This document shows, piece after piece, positions 34,453 through 43,027 of a stretch of 64,000 bases of DNA; position 1 is the first letter of the stretch, and the number at the start of each line of letters is the position of its first letter. The position numbers were made by a program, and so were the translations under genes. The stretch spans positions 35,417 to 99,416 of the forward strand of contig NZ_PGTC01000021.1 of NCBI RefSeq assembly GCF_002786295.1, read 5' to 3'. Below the pieces are notes generated by a model that saw only the letters and a program-made list of their open reading frames with translations, had not been told where the DNA came from and did no database searches. The DNA comes from Pseudooceanicola marinus (GTDB taxonomy: Bacteria; Pseudomonadota; Alphaproteobacteria; Rhodobacterales; Rhodobacteraceae).

Positions 34453-35469
34453 TCATGATTTGGTTCGGAACCGTTCGCGCTTCGCATGCGCGAGCTTCGC
34501 CTGCATTTCTTGCCGCGCTTCCCCCGCATATTTGCGGATCATGGACTTCGACATGTGGCCAGAGTAGCTTGCAATCTCGTCGTCAGTGCATCCAGCGTAC
34601 GCTAACTCCTTCACCCCCCGGTACCTCAGGGCGTGAAGATCGTATTTGCTCAGACCCAGCCTGGCTCGCTCCTCTCGCATGATACGAGCGAGCATGTAGT
34701 ATGACATCGACGTGCCATCGGCCCGCGCCAGAATTGGCCGTTCTGGCAAGGGCGGCGCCTTTAGGCTTGCCTTAGCGGCATCGAGCTTCAGCTTGAGCTC
34801 CTCGGTGCATGGCAACTTCAGCGAGGTGCCAGTCTTGTTCTGGACAAGCCTCAAACTTTCCCCGTCGTAGTCACCCCAAGTAAAGCCGACCCAATCTCCT
34901 GGCCTCTGTACGCTGCCGATCCCTATCTCGAGGATCAGCTTTGGCAACTCGGCACCTTCTTCGCGCATCTTTTGGACCGCATCGTCTGGCCAAGCATAGT
35001 GGGGCTTCTGTCGTTCTTTCGGAACCGCCAGTCGCTCGATACCCTCGGCTGGGTTATCAGTCCGCCAACCTTTTCGCCGAGCCAAGCGGGCCAATAAGGT
35101 GATCGCTACGGGGATGTAGTTCGCAAACCTCACACGATGAGCATTCGCATCCATGGCTTCATAAACGTGCTTGGGACGCAGCAGAGAAACGTCTTTTGAT
35201 CCAATCTTTTCATCGAGATAGAGAAAAATCGGCTCAAGGTCCTTTCGGTAGCGAGCCGAGAAATTCGCCCATTTCTCGGTCTGCTTGAGCTCTACGATCA
35301 GTGGAGACCAAGACCTTCGCGCATGAATGGCTCGACCGCTCAGTATCTGCCAATACAGCGCATCAAACTCTGAAGTCCCTTCAAGCGCGTCGATCGGATA
35401 ATAGCGCCCAGCCTTACGAACATACCAACGGCCCGATGGATGCTGCCAAAGGTACTTTTTTCTTTTCAC
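34453..35469 (-). CDS. int: Tyrosine recombinase (island integrase)
   Basis: A 338-residue phage-type integrase that recombines the tRNA-Cys attachment sites. Catalytic residues are all present: R189 (SVQRPGDW), H279-x-x-R282 (DLHALRYRG), H305 (YSGH) and Y314 (IRKYAGEA). It lies 70 bp from the tRNA 3' end and reads towards it, the usual position. The start overlaps the stop of the small gene upstream (ATGA). Confidence 0.95.
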   Translation of the reverse strand: MKRKKYLWQHPSGRWYVRKAGRYYPIDALEGTSEFDALYWQILSGRAIHARRSWSPLIVELKQTEKWANFSARYRKDLEPIFLYLDEKIGSKDVSLLRPKHVYEAMDANAHRVRFANYIPVAITLLARLARRKGWRTDNPAEGIERLAVPKERQKPHYAWPDDAVQKMREEGAELPKLILEIGIGSVQRPGDWVGFTWGDYDGESLRLVQNKTGTSLKLPCTEELKLKLDAAKASLKAPPLPERPILARADGTSMSYYMLARIMREERARLGLSKYDLHALRYRGVKELAYAGCTDDEIASYSGHMSKSMIRKYAGEARQEMQAKLAHAKRERFRTKS

Positions 35470-35675
35470 CAGTCGACCTCATCCATGCCGTCAATTTTGC
35501 TCCCCTGATCGAGCTTCCGTATGTCTTCTGAATTCCAGCGCGACACGCCAGGCGCTATCTCGCGTGCTTTCGGGAGATGGCCGTCCATGACAAGCGCACG
35601 GAACTCGGTAACGCCCATGTCCAGCAGACGTGCTGCGGTCTCCTCCTTCGCGAAGAATGGAGCAATCCTCGACAT
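35466..35675 (-). CDS. Small DNA-binding protein, excisionase-like
   Basis: A 69-residue protein (MSRIAPFFAKEETAARLLDMG), with EETAARLLDMGVTEFRALVMDGHLPKAREI resembling the winged-helix/MerR-like fold of excisionases and AlpA proteins. GAGGAG lies about 8 nt before the ATG at 35675. It is ATGA-coupled to the integrase, where directionality factors are commonly encoded. Confidence 0.68.
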   Translation of the reverse strand: MSRIAPFFAKEETAARLLDMGVTEFRALVMDGHLPKAREIAPGVSRWNSEDIRKLDQGSKIDGMDEVDW

Positions 35676-35677
35676 CA

Positions 35678-35920
35678 CTAACGCTCCTCGGGCGATTTTG
35701 CCCCGGTCTTGCATTGGACCCTTGTGCCGTCAGCCTCCGCTTCAAGAATCGCCTTAAGGTGATCGGAATCGAGAAGCATGGTGCGCCCAAGTCGATAAAA
35801 CTGACCCAATCGGCGCGCATTGGACCGCAAACGGCGGGACGACATGACAACGTTTTGAGACCGCAGCAGCTGGCACCATTGTTCTGGCGTGCGGCATTCG
35901 CCGAGAAACTCACTTCTCAT
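35678..35920 (-). CDS. Small protein beside the integrase, possible DNA-binding
   Basis: An 80-residue protein, MRSEFLGECRTPEQWCQLLRSQ at the start, then a basic stretch RRLRSNARRLGQFYRLGRTMLL that looks like a short helix-turn-helix of the excisionase type. AGGAGG lies 5 nt before the ATG at 35920. It is the first gene of the leftward integrase operon, just downstream of repeated operator-like sites. Confidence 0.62.
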   Translation of the reverse strand: MRSEFLGECRTPEQWCQLLRSQNVVMSSRRLRSNARRLGQFYRLGRTMLLDSDHLKAILEAEADGTRVQCKTGAKSPEER

Positions 35921-35948
35921 ATCAACCTCCTTTCGGCAAAAGGGTCGT

Positions 35949-36031
35949 ATGGAACCCATGTCCGTCACACTTAGGCACAATGAGACCCATAGAAATCCAT
36001 GTCAAGCCATGGTAGGCAGGATGCGACCCAT
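35949..36031. promoter_or_regulatory. Divergent control region with ATGNNACCCAT repeats
   Basis: ATGGAACCCAT (35949-35959), ATGAGACCCAT (35980-35990) and ATGCGACCCAT (36021-36031) are direct repeats between the leftward integrase operon and the rightward XRE gene. An inverted GGGTCGTAT begins at 35943. They are candidate operators for the XRE protein, probably controlling excision. Confidence 0.55.
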
Positions 36032-36041
36032 AGGAGTTCAA

Positions 36042-36566
36042 ATGGACAAGTTTCGCTTCAAGCCCCAGCCCCCAGAGACCTTGAAGGACCAAGGTCCTGA
36101 CGTCTTTGCGGAGACTCAAGATAGGGAGCGAGCGGCGAAACGAGACCGGTACGCGATCGACAAGGGACTGCAACGCCTTCGAAAGCAGTGGAAGCTGTCA
36201 CAAACGGAGATGGGCAAGCTGATGGGCGTATCCCTGCGCACTTACCGCTTTTACGAGCAAGGCGAGCGTGCGGTTCCCAGCGAGGCCATCAAGGAGCTTC
36301 TGATCATGACGGGTTGCGATCTAGAAGAGCTCTTCACAGGTAAGCCTTCGGTCATCGCACCAGAGAAGGCCGAAGCTCTCTTGCAGCACTACGACCGGGT
36401 GCAGGACGCTCTACTCTCAGTCCACCCCAGCCTCACGATGGTTGAGGTAAGGAAGCTCTCTCATGTCTACGTGGCGGTAAGTGATCCCGAGCAGCCCATT
36501 GATCTCGACAAGGTCTCAAACTTCTACAACGCAATGTTTCGAGACGATGACATTTCCCATGACTGA
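36042..36566 (+). CDS. XRE-family regulator of the island
   Basis: A 174-residue protein with a central helix-turn-helix (LRKQWKLSQTEMGKLMGVSLRTYRFYEQGERAVPSEAIKELL) and a C-terminal helical part. AGGAG lies 5 nt before the ATG at 36042, which I prefer to the longer upstream frame. It is divergent from the excisionase-integrase operon, the usual place for an immunity-type repressor of a temperate island. Confidence 0.85.
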   Translation: MDKFRFKPQPPETLKDQGPDVFAETQDRERAAKRDRYAIDKGLQRLRKQWKLSQTEMGKLMGVSLRTYRFYEQGERAVPSEAIKELLIMTGCDLEELFTGKPSVIAPEKAEALLQHYDRVQDALLSVHPSLTMVEVRKLSHVYVAVSDPEQPIDLDKVSNFYNAMFRDDDISHD

Positions 36567-36659
36567 GTGCCCCCGCTGACGGGGCGCCGGATGAGCCTGC
36601 GGGACGTGGTGCAAATGCTGGAGCGCGCGGAGACGCTGGGTCGGCCGCGTTTGCGTTGA

Positions 36660-37550
36660 TCAGCGAGCGTAGACCCTGGCCGAATCCTCAGGTGTGAAGG
36701 TAGGCTCTGAGGAAATTTCGAACACCAGCGCCGGGAACGCCTGCTTGCCGACAGGTGTGTCGACTCTCAACTTGGTCGAAAGGTCATCCACGAGGCCGAG
36801 GCCACAGCTCGCAGCGGCGCGCCCGGCGGCCAGCACCATCCCAACGTTCTGGAAACGCCCGACAACTGCCAAACGCCCCGTCGGGCGCATCCAAGACTTC
36901 CAAGCTGCGAAGTACGGTGCAAACTGCGGGACGAAGTCCTCACTGCACCCTGGGCAGTATTCATATCGACCAGCGACTGCGGTTCCATGTGGCTTGCGAG
37001 AGGGATGGAAATTCGCAAGGTCGAAGCCAAAATCACAGATGACCAGATCGTTCTCGGGACGCCCCTCTGTATCAAGGTAGTTCCCGCAGGCGAACTCGGA
37101 TCCAGTGAGTTCGGAGGCAATGTCGACAAGGCTCGGAATGGCGTCAATGCCGCCGACGGACACGCCAGCAATCTCGGATTGAAGGAATGCGCTGGCAAAG
37201 CCAGCGCCAGACCCAACTTCAAAAACGCTTGATGCCTCCGACGCCAAGGCAACCGTTCGCAACCATGCAAGGCTGGCGCGGTAGCGCGGAGCATCGTGAG
37301 AGAAAAGGATCGCGGCCTGCTTCAGGGTCTCTGGCAAAGGGTACAGGTCACATCCAGTCGCCATGTTCATGGACATCATCGCCCAGATCTCTTCGACTTC
37401 ATCCTGTTTGTCAGGGGAGAGCGATTTCTGGAAGCGTTTGTCGATCTGCGCCGGCTTGACGTCGAATTGCATGCCGATCTTCTTGAGGAAAACCTTGGGG
37501 TCTTTCATTAGTCTGCCTTGCTCGTTCATTTCAGTTGAGCTGAGCTTCAC
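36660..37550 (-). CDS. SAM-dependent methyltransferase-like protein of the defence locus
   Basis: A 296-residue protein with a class I methyltransferase motif I, VFEVGSGAGFASAFL (residues 109-123), and an acidic residue at the end of the next strand (GIDAIP). The catalytic family is not identifiable: there is no NPPY/NPPF or PC motif of DNA methyltransferases, and a C-P-G-C pair (YEYCPGCSED) is present. It begins at a GTG overlapping the stop of the HEPN gene (GTGA), so it is translated from the hsd operon mRNA. It may modify RNA, protein or a small molecule. Confidence 0.6.
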   Translation of the reverse strand: MKLSSTEMNEQGRLMKDPKVFLKKIGMQFDVKPAQIDKRFQKSLSPDKQDEVEEIWAMMSMNMATGCDLYPLPETLKQAAILFSHDAPRYRASLAWLRTVALASEASSVFEVGSGAGFASAFLQSEIAGVSVGGIDAIPSLVDIASELTGSEFACGNYLDTEGRPENDLVICDFGFDLANFHPSRKPHGTAVAGRYEYCPGCSEDFVPQFAPYFAAWKSWMRPTGRLAVVGRFQNVGMVLAAGRAAASCGLGLVDDLSTKLRVDTPVGKQAFPALVFEISSEPTFTPEDSARVYAR

Positions 37551-38614
37551 ACGATTTTCAAATCAGGCTGCGGAGGGGGCTTCTTGGCGCTTGCCGCCAA
37601 TTCTTCCTGGTCCTGCCTGCAGGTGTGGCACAAGCCCGCGTCCACCTCGGGGTGGTTTCCCGAAATCACGTTTCCACGGCATTTTCCATCGAGGCACTTC
37701 TGGCGTGTTACTGGATAGGACTGCAGGCACACCTCGCACTCAAGGGTGTCTCCGCTTTCTGATAAGAAACAAGTCTGAATTTCAGAGAGATGCCAGTCAC
37801 TCCAATCATTTTCAGCTTCATACAGGCATTTCAGGCAAAGATATCTGCGGGTGGACTTTTCTCGATTGAGTAGCCTCTTGAATTGACCCTTGGTCAGCAG
37901 TCTTTGGAGGAATGGAAGAAAACGAAAAACGTGGTTTTCGCGTGACCAGTTTTCGTCTTTCTTCCAGTATGAATTGGTTCCGCGCTCAGAAAGCCTCAGC
38001 CATTCATGCAGAAATCTTCGGTTTGGCCAGAGGCTGCAGAACTGCACGGTGAGAGCTTCAACGAGAAATTTGGGATCCAGTGACGTGAAACTCTCACCCA
38101 TATGTGTCGACTTGTTCCTCAGTTTTCGTAGCTCGTTGAAGCTGTCGATAAACCGATCCGGCAGAGGTGTGGTGCCGAAAACCTTGATAGCATTTGGCAA
38201 ATCGACTGCATCAATTGTTCTGAGGTCAGAAAAATCGATATTAGTCTTGCCGGACTTCAACGCATCTCCGTGCCCGAGCAATAATAGGTATGGTGAAACC
38301 TCACAAAGTGTGGCCTTCATCGCTAGTTCCGACGCCTGTGCGATATAGCTTGTTGTCATTTCGAGTTCACGGTTTGCTGTTGCCGTGAATGCAGCCCATT
38401 CATCCGCACGAGCTTTAAAGTCACCTTGCTCGTCCATTTCGAAATCTTCGATGAGCCTGAGTAAGCGTTCCCACGCGTCGAAGTGCAGCGACAGCGCAAA
38501 GTCATGGAGCCTTTCAGCTGAAGGAAGGTTCAATACTGGCATGCCAAACCGCGCTGTGTTCCTGAGATAGGGATGTCGCTCATGCTCCCGGCCCCTCCAG
38601 ATCGATGTGCCCAC
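37547..38614 (-). CDS. HEPN-motif zinc-ribbon protein downstream of hsdR
   Basis: A 355-residue protein. KLRNKSTHMGE holds R166-N-x3-H171, the R-x4-H motif with a polar residue after Arg that marks HEPN ribonucleases. The C-terminal third has four Cys pairs (CLKC, CEVC, CLDGKC, CHTC) expected to bind zinc. I saw no named family beyond this. The GTG start at 38614 lies inside hsdR; the ATG at 38542 is an alternative. Position and overlap suggest a toxin or effector working with the restriction system. Confidence 0.6.
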   Translation of the reverse strand: MGTSIWRGREHERHPYLRNTARFGMPVLNLPSAERLHDFALSLHFDAWERLLRLIEDFEMDEQGDFKARADEWAAFTATANRELEMTTSYIAQASELAMKATLCEVSPYLLLLGHGDALKSGKTNIDFSDLRTIDAVDLPNAIKVFGTTPLPDRFIDSFNELRKLRNKSTHMGESFTSLDPKFLVEALTVQFCSLWPNRRFLHEWLRLSERGTNSYWKKDENWSRENHVFRFLPFLQRLLTKGQFKRLLNREKSTRRYLCLKCLYEAENDWSDWHLSEIQTCFLSESGDTLECEVCLQSYPVTRQKCLDGKCRGNVISGNHPEVDAGLCHTCRQDQEELAASAKKPPPQPDLKIV

Positions 38615-41600
38615 CTGACTTCAGCATGTCGTAGACGACGGCATTCAACAGCCCGAGCCCCTGCTTGTCGGTTTTCAGGAGCATCGTCGCCAGGGCCGCA
38701 TGCGAAGACATCGCGCGTGCGACTGCCGCCTCAACAGCGCCGGGCAGGTTGCCCTTCATTGCCTGCTCTTTGGTGTTCTTCTCCACCTGAGCCATGACGT
38801 TCCCGTTTTCACGAGTGATGGACGCAATCTGGTTCACGAAATTGATCTGGTCGTTCAGAGGAGTTGCCTCTCCGAAGATGCCATTCAGCTTCTCGATGAT
38901 CTCCCGGATGTAAACCGGCAAACCTCCAGGCTGCGGTGAGCCGCCCGGCCCGACCGGCGCGAGAGGTTCTGCGGGCTCGGGAGCTTTCCCTGTCGGGTCC
39001 AGTTCCTTGATGTCGTAGCCGGTCAGGGTGATGCCCATCAAGTCGACGTTCTGCAGCGGTACACCGTCGAGACGGTTGGCCAGCAGTTTCGCAAAGGCCG
39101 CGAAATTCTCGAGGTCGGGGTCGCCGAGGTCGATCAGCTGCGCAATGTAGGCATAGGTCCGCGAGAAGCGCGCCAAACCGGCCTTGAACTCAGTCATCTG
39201 CCCGATTGCTTCGGCCGCCTTCCGGCGATCATGGTCAGCCTTCTTCTTCGCTTCTTCATTACCTGAAGCCTCAGCTGCCTCGAAGGCGTCCTCCGCATCC
39301 TGCGCGACCTTTCGAAGATCCTTGAGGCGGGCATTGTAAGTGTCGGTCGGCGCCTGGGTCGCTGCGTACATGGCCCGATGCTCGGTGTCGCTTTTCGCTG
39401 CGAAGGCCGCAGCGGTCTGGTATCGGGCGATGCTGAAAGCTTCCACGTGCGAAAGGTCGTAGATGCCTTGCTCGTCGAGCTGGTCCTTCATGTCGTAGAT
39501 GACATCCAGGTCCTGTACCTGTTCGATTTTGGCGCCGCTGTCGTACTGCTGAAACGCAGCCTCGATGGTCTCGGGATCATTGATAAAGTCAATGATGAAC
39601 ACGTTTTCTTTGCCGGGGAAATTCCGGTTCAGGCGTGACAGTGTCTGAACGATCTCGACGGCATTCGCGATCTTCTTGTCGATGTACATTGCCACCAGCT
39701 TCGGCTGGTCAAAGCCGGTCTGGAATTTGTTGGCGACCAACATGACCCGGTATTCCGGCCGGTCGAACGCGATCCGAAGATCCTGCCCGCCCAGGCCCGG
39801 GTTCATGTTTGACTCGGTGAATTCGGCATCCTCGTCGACCATGAACAGGTCGTTTTGCAGCATCTCATCGCTGGGATGCATGGCTTCTCGACCGGTAATC
39901 TTGCTCGAGAATGCAACCAGCGCGCGGATGCCCTGGTAAGAAGGGTTCTGCTCGATGAAGGCATCGATGGCCAGCTTGTAGCGAACAGCTGCGGCACGCG
40001 AACTGGTGACGACCATCGCTTTCGCTTTGCCTTCGAGCAGATGCGCCACGTTGGCAGAGAAGTGCTCCATGATGAACTGGACCTTCTGGGTCACGTTCGT
40101 CGGGTGCAGCGCCATCCACTTCGCAAGCGCCCGTTTCGCGGCCTTCCCGTCAACCCGCTCCTCTTCCACCATGTCCTGACCGAGGTTGAACGCGGTCTTG
40201 TAGGGTACGTAGCCCTGCAGGACGTCCATGATGAAGCCTTCGTCGATCGCCTGACGCATCTCGTACTTGTGGAACGAGACCGGCAGGTTGTCGTCGGCAG
40301 CCGGCCGTGTCGGGTCTTCCGGGCGGCCGAATAGCATCATGGTCGAATGCTTGGGCGTTGCCGTGAATGCGAAATGAGAGACGTTTTCCGGACGCTTGCG
40401 GGCCTTCTGCACCTCGAGAAGAATTTCCTCGATCGTCATGTCCGCCATGTCCGTCTTCGAGGAAAGCGCCAAGGTCGCCTGCAGCTTCGACGCCGTGTTG
40501 CCGGTCTGGGAGGTGTGGGCCTCGTCGATGATCACGGCGAAGTTCTTGTTCTGCAGAGAGCCTTCGGTGAGGATGGCCTCCATAGCGAAGGGGAACGTCT
40601 GAATCGTCACGACGATGATCGGCGTGCCTTTCAGCATCGCCTCAGTCAGCTGCTCGCTTTTCGTCTTCGAGGTGCCCTCGCGATCGATCGCTGCGATCAG
40701 GCCTGCTTGGTGGTCGATCTGCTGAACGGCATCCTGCAGCTGGCCATCCAGCACGTTTCGGTCGGTCACGATGATCGCCGCGTCGAAGACCGGCGTGCCG
40801 TCATCCTGGCGCAGCTTCACTAGGTCATGTGCGGTCCAGGCAATCGTCGATGTCTTGCCGGAACCTGCGCTATGTTCGCACAGGTAGGACTGGCCCGGGC
40901 CCTTTTCCTTGGCGTCGGAGATCATCTTGTTGACGGCGTCGAGCTGATGGAAGCGCGGGAAGATCAGCGTCTCCTTGACGGACCAGTTACCTTTCAGGTC
41001 CACTACGTTCTTCTTCTCGACGTAAACGAAGTTGTGGAAGATCCGCAGGAAGGCATCCGGGCGGCAGATATCCTCCCAGAAATAGGACACCGGGTATTCG
41101 CCATTCTCGCCCGGCGGGTTGCCACCATGACCTTCGAAACCCTTGTTGAAGGGCAGGAAGAACGTGCCTTCACCCGCGAGCTTGGTCGTCATCCAGATCT
41201 CGCTGTCCGACATGGCGAAATGGACCACGGCACCGCGCTTGAAGGTCAGCAGCGGGTGCTTGCGCTTCGATACCGGGTCCACCGGCAGGCGATCCGTGCG
41301 GTACTGCTCCTTTGCGTGCTCGACCGACTGGGTGAAGTCGGTCTTCAGCTCGACGGTGGCGAGCGGCAGGCCGTTCAGGAACATCGCTAGGTCGATCGCC
41401 AGCTCGCGACCGGGATGGTAGCGCAGCTGGGGCACCACGCGCAGGCGGTTGGCGGCGTAACGCGCCAGGATGCTGGCATTGCGCTTGTCCTCGGGTGCAG
41501 CCTCAGAGATGTCGAGGTGCCCGGCGCCAGCGATGTCGAACCCGCGGCGCAGGACGTGCATGGTGCCGTGCTTTTCGAGGGCGTCCTCGAGGCGGTTCAT

Positions 41601-41807
41601 CACCTTCTTCATGGTGTTGGCGCTGTTGGTGGCTTCCAGACGATCCCACTTGGCCTTCTGGCTATTCTTCAGCCAAGCCTCGAGGTCCTCGGGGTAGAGT
41701 GCGCGGTCCTGGTCGTATCCGGCCGAGGTGCCCACCAGCCAGCCTTGCGCCTGGAGCTTGGACACGATGTAGGTTTCGAGGTGCTTTTCGTGGTGCAGGT
41801 CGCTCAT
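38580..41807 (-). CDS. hsdR: Type I restriction enzyme R subunit HsdR
   Basis: A 1075-residue restriction and DNA-translocation subunit. The N-terminal PD-(D/E)xK nuclease region ends in ATVELKTD. Motor motifs are Walker A SAGSGKT, DEAH in VIIDEAHTSQTG, SAT-like FAFTATP, and VANKFQTGFDQPKL with QTLSRLNR (motifs V-VI). The protein is complete. The ATG overlaps the hsdS stop (ATGA). It cuts DNA that lacks the methylation placed by HsdM/HsdS. Confidence 0.96.
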   Translation of the reverse strand: MSDLHHEKHLETYIVSKLQAQGWLVGTSAGYDQDRALYPEDLEAWLKNSQKAKWDRLEATNSANTMKKVMNRLEDALEKHGTMHVLRRGFDIAGAGHLDISEAAPEDKRNASILARYAANRLRVVPQLRYHPGRELAIDLAMFLNGLPLATVELKTDFTQSVEHAKEQYRTDRLPVDPVSKRKHPLLTFKRGAVVHFAMSDSEIWMTTKLAGEGTFFLPFNKGFEGHGGNPPGENGEYPVSYFWEDICRPDAFLRIFHNFVYVEKKNVVDLKGNWSVKETLIFPRFHQLDAVNKMISDAKEKGPGQSYLCEHSAGSGKTSTIAWTAHDLVKLRQDDGTPVFDAAIIVTDRNVLDGQLQDAVQQIDHQAGLIAAIDREGTSKTKSEQLTEAMLKGTPIIVVTIQTFPFAMEAILTEGSLQNKNFAVIIDEAHTSQTGNTASKLQATLALSSKTDMADMTIEEILLEVQKARKRPENVSHFAFTATPKHSTMMLFGRPEDPTRPAADDNLPVSFHKYEMRQAIDEGFIMDVLQGYVPYKTAFNLGQDMVEEERVDGKAAKRALAKWMALHPTNVTQKVQFIMEHFSANVAHLLEGKAKAMVVTSSRAAAVRYKLAIDAFIEQNPSYQGIRALVAFSSKITGREAMHPSDEMLQNDLFMVDEDAEFTESNMNPGLGGQDLRIAFDRPEYRVMLVANKFQTGFDQPKLVAMYIDKKIANAVEIVQTLSRLNRNFPGKENVFIIDFINDPETIEAAFQQYDSGAKIEQVQDLDVIYDMKDQLDEQGIYDLSHVEAFSIARYQTAAAFAAKSDTEHRAMYAATQAPTDTYNARLKDLRKVAQDAEDAFEAAEASGNEEAKKKADHDRRKAAEAIGQMTEFKAGLARFSRTYAYIAQLIDLGDPDLENFAAFAKLLANRLDGVPLQNVDLMGITLTGYDIKELDPTGKAPEPAEPLAPVGPGGSPQPGGLPVYIREIIEKLNGIFGEATPLNDQINFVNQIASITRENGNVMAQVEKNTKEQAMKGNLPGAVEAAVARAMSSHAALATMLLKTDKQGLGLLNAVVYDMLKSGGHIDLEGPGA

Positions 41808-43027
41808 GCCGCGGTCCTTGCGTCGATTTTGCCGGTCACGGCGGCGGTGATCAGGGCAGAGCGTTTCTCTTTCAAAAGCTCAATGCTGCGTTCGGTCTTG
41901 GTGATAAGTCCGGCGATGCGGTCACCCTCCTGATCGAGTGCTACTGCAAGCCTCTTTTGTTCTGCCACATCAGGTACTGTGACAGGTACCACCCTAAGGT
42001 GGGGCCATTTAATCTGACGTTGAATGTCGCCAACGCTCATGGACGCCAGCATAAATTTTTCCACGTAAGGACGAGCGCGGAACATATAATTGGCGAAGCT
42101 GGGATCGATCTTGGTCTGATCAAGATGCAAAACGAGGTAAGCAGGGCTTACAATACCTCGATGGTTAGAAACACCCAGTGATCCGCGCCATGCTTGTTGG
42201 TTGTTCATGACCAAATCTCCAGGTTCAACCAGCTGATACTTCTCAAGGCTTTCGGCCGGCTTGTGAACAAGGCCCCCACCCTCTGAATATGGAATGACGC
42301 CCCTGTCGAGATAAACGGACAATAGCCCTTCTTCTGGGTGCCCTGAGACGGACTTCGATTTCGCAATAGACCAGAACGGGAAAACTTTCCAACTTTCCTT
42401 TGGAGAAATTGCTGCGATGATTTCTACGACGCGTTTTTCTGTTAGAAGCTCTATGAACCGGGACTTCTTCTTGATTAATCTGTCGATCTGCGAGGTCTCA
42501 TGATCGAGGAAATTCACGACGGCGACTTGTTCATCGATAGAAGGCGAGACAATCGACATTCTGCGCAGATCTTCGAAGCCCAACGACTGTCGAAGGCCTC
42601 CGCCCATCGAATAGAAGACCTTTTGCACGTCATAAGCACGCATAAGGTAGTTCATGAATGCAGGCAGAATGCCTTCAAACTGAGCCGCCAAATATGCAGA
42701 CGTGATGATGCCGCGCTCGGAGCAGATTGCACTTCGAAGGCTGCGTTTGTCGTTCTGCAAATCAGTTAGGCGAAATATAACATCATCGGGCTCAACGATT
42801 TGATAGGTCTCGAAGCTCTCCGGCAACAAGCCATTGGGGGTGTTAATGTCTTTGCGAACAATCTCCCCGTAGCTTAGAGACAGGAGATTGTCTTCCTTCA
42901 TCCCCTTGTTCTTCACCTTCCGTTCGCGTGCCAAAGCGTAGAAGGGTTTTTCAACCCAATGCGAGGGGATTTCCTGGATCCACGGCGCAACAGCGGGCTT
43001 GAACGAGGTATGTTTCGGCAGGCTCAT
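41804..43027 (-). CDS. hsdS: Type I restriction enzyme specificity subunit HsdS
   Basis: A 407-residue protein with two target-recognition domains. The first opens with WIQEIPSHWVEKPFYALARERK, and each ends in a long helix containing the typical EQVAVVNFLDHETSQIDRLIKKKSRFIELLTEKR and EQKRLAVALDQEGDRIAGLI repeats. These set the two half-sites of the recognition sequence, which cannot be predicted here. The gene is lower in GC than its neighbours, as usual for recombining hsdS genes. It overlaps hsdM and hsdR by ATGA. Confidence 0.95.
   Translation of the reverse strand: MSLPKHTSFKPAVAPWIQEIPSHWVEKPFYALARERKVKNKGMKEDNLLSLSYGEIVRKDINTPNGLLPESFETYQIVEPDDVIFRLTDLQNDKRSLRSAICSERGIITSAYLAAQFEGILPAFMNYLMRAYDVQKVFYSMGGGLRQSLGFEDLRRMSIVSPSIDEQVAVVNFLDHETSQIDRLIKKKSRFIELLTEKRVVEIIAAISPKESWKVFPFWSIAKSKSVSGHPEEGLLSVYLDRGVIPYSEGGGLVHKPAESLEKYQLVEPGDLVMNNQQAWRGSLGVSNHRGIVSPAYLVLHLDQTKIDPSFANYMFRARPYVEKFMLASMSVGDIQRQIKWPHLRVVPVTVPDVAEQKRLAVALDQEGDRIAGLITKTERSIELLKEKRSALITAAVTGKIDARTAA

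Noticed and set aside
36591..36659. A 22-codon frame MSLRDVVQMLERAETLGRPRLR between the island XRE gene and the methyltransferase
   Set aside because: Possibly a gene tail or a tiny protein, but too short, with no ribosome-binding site and no known family.
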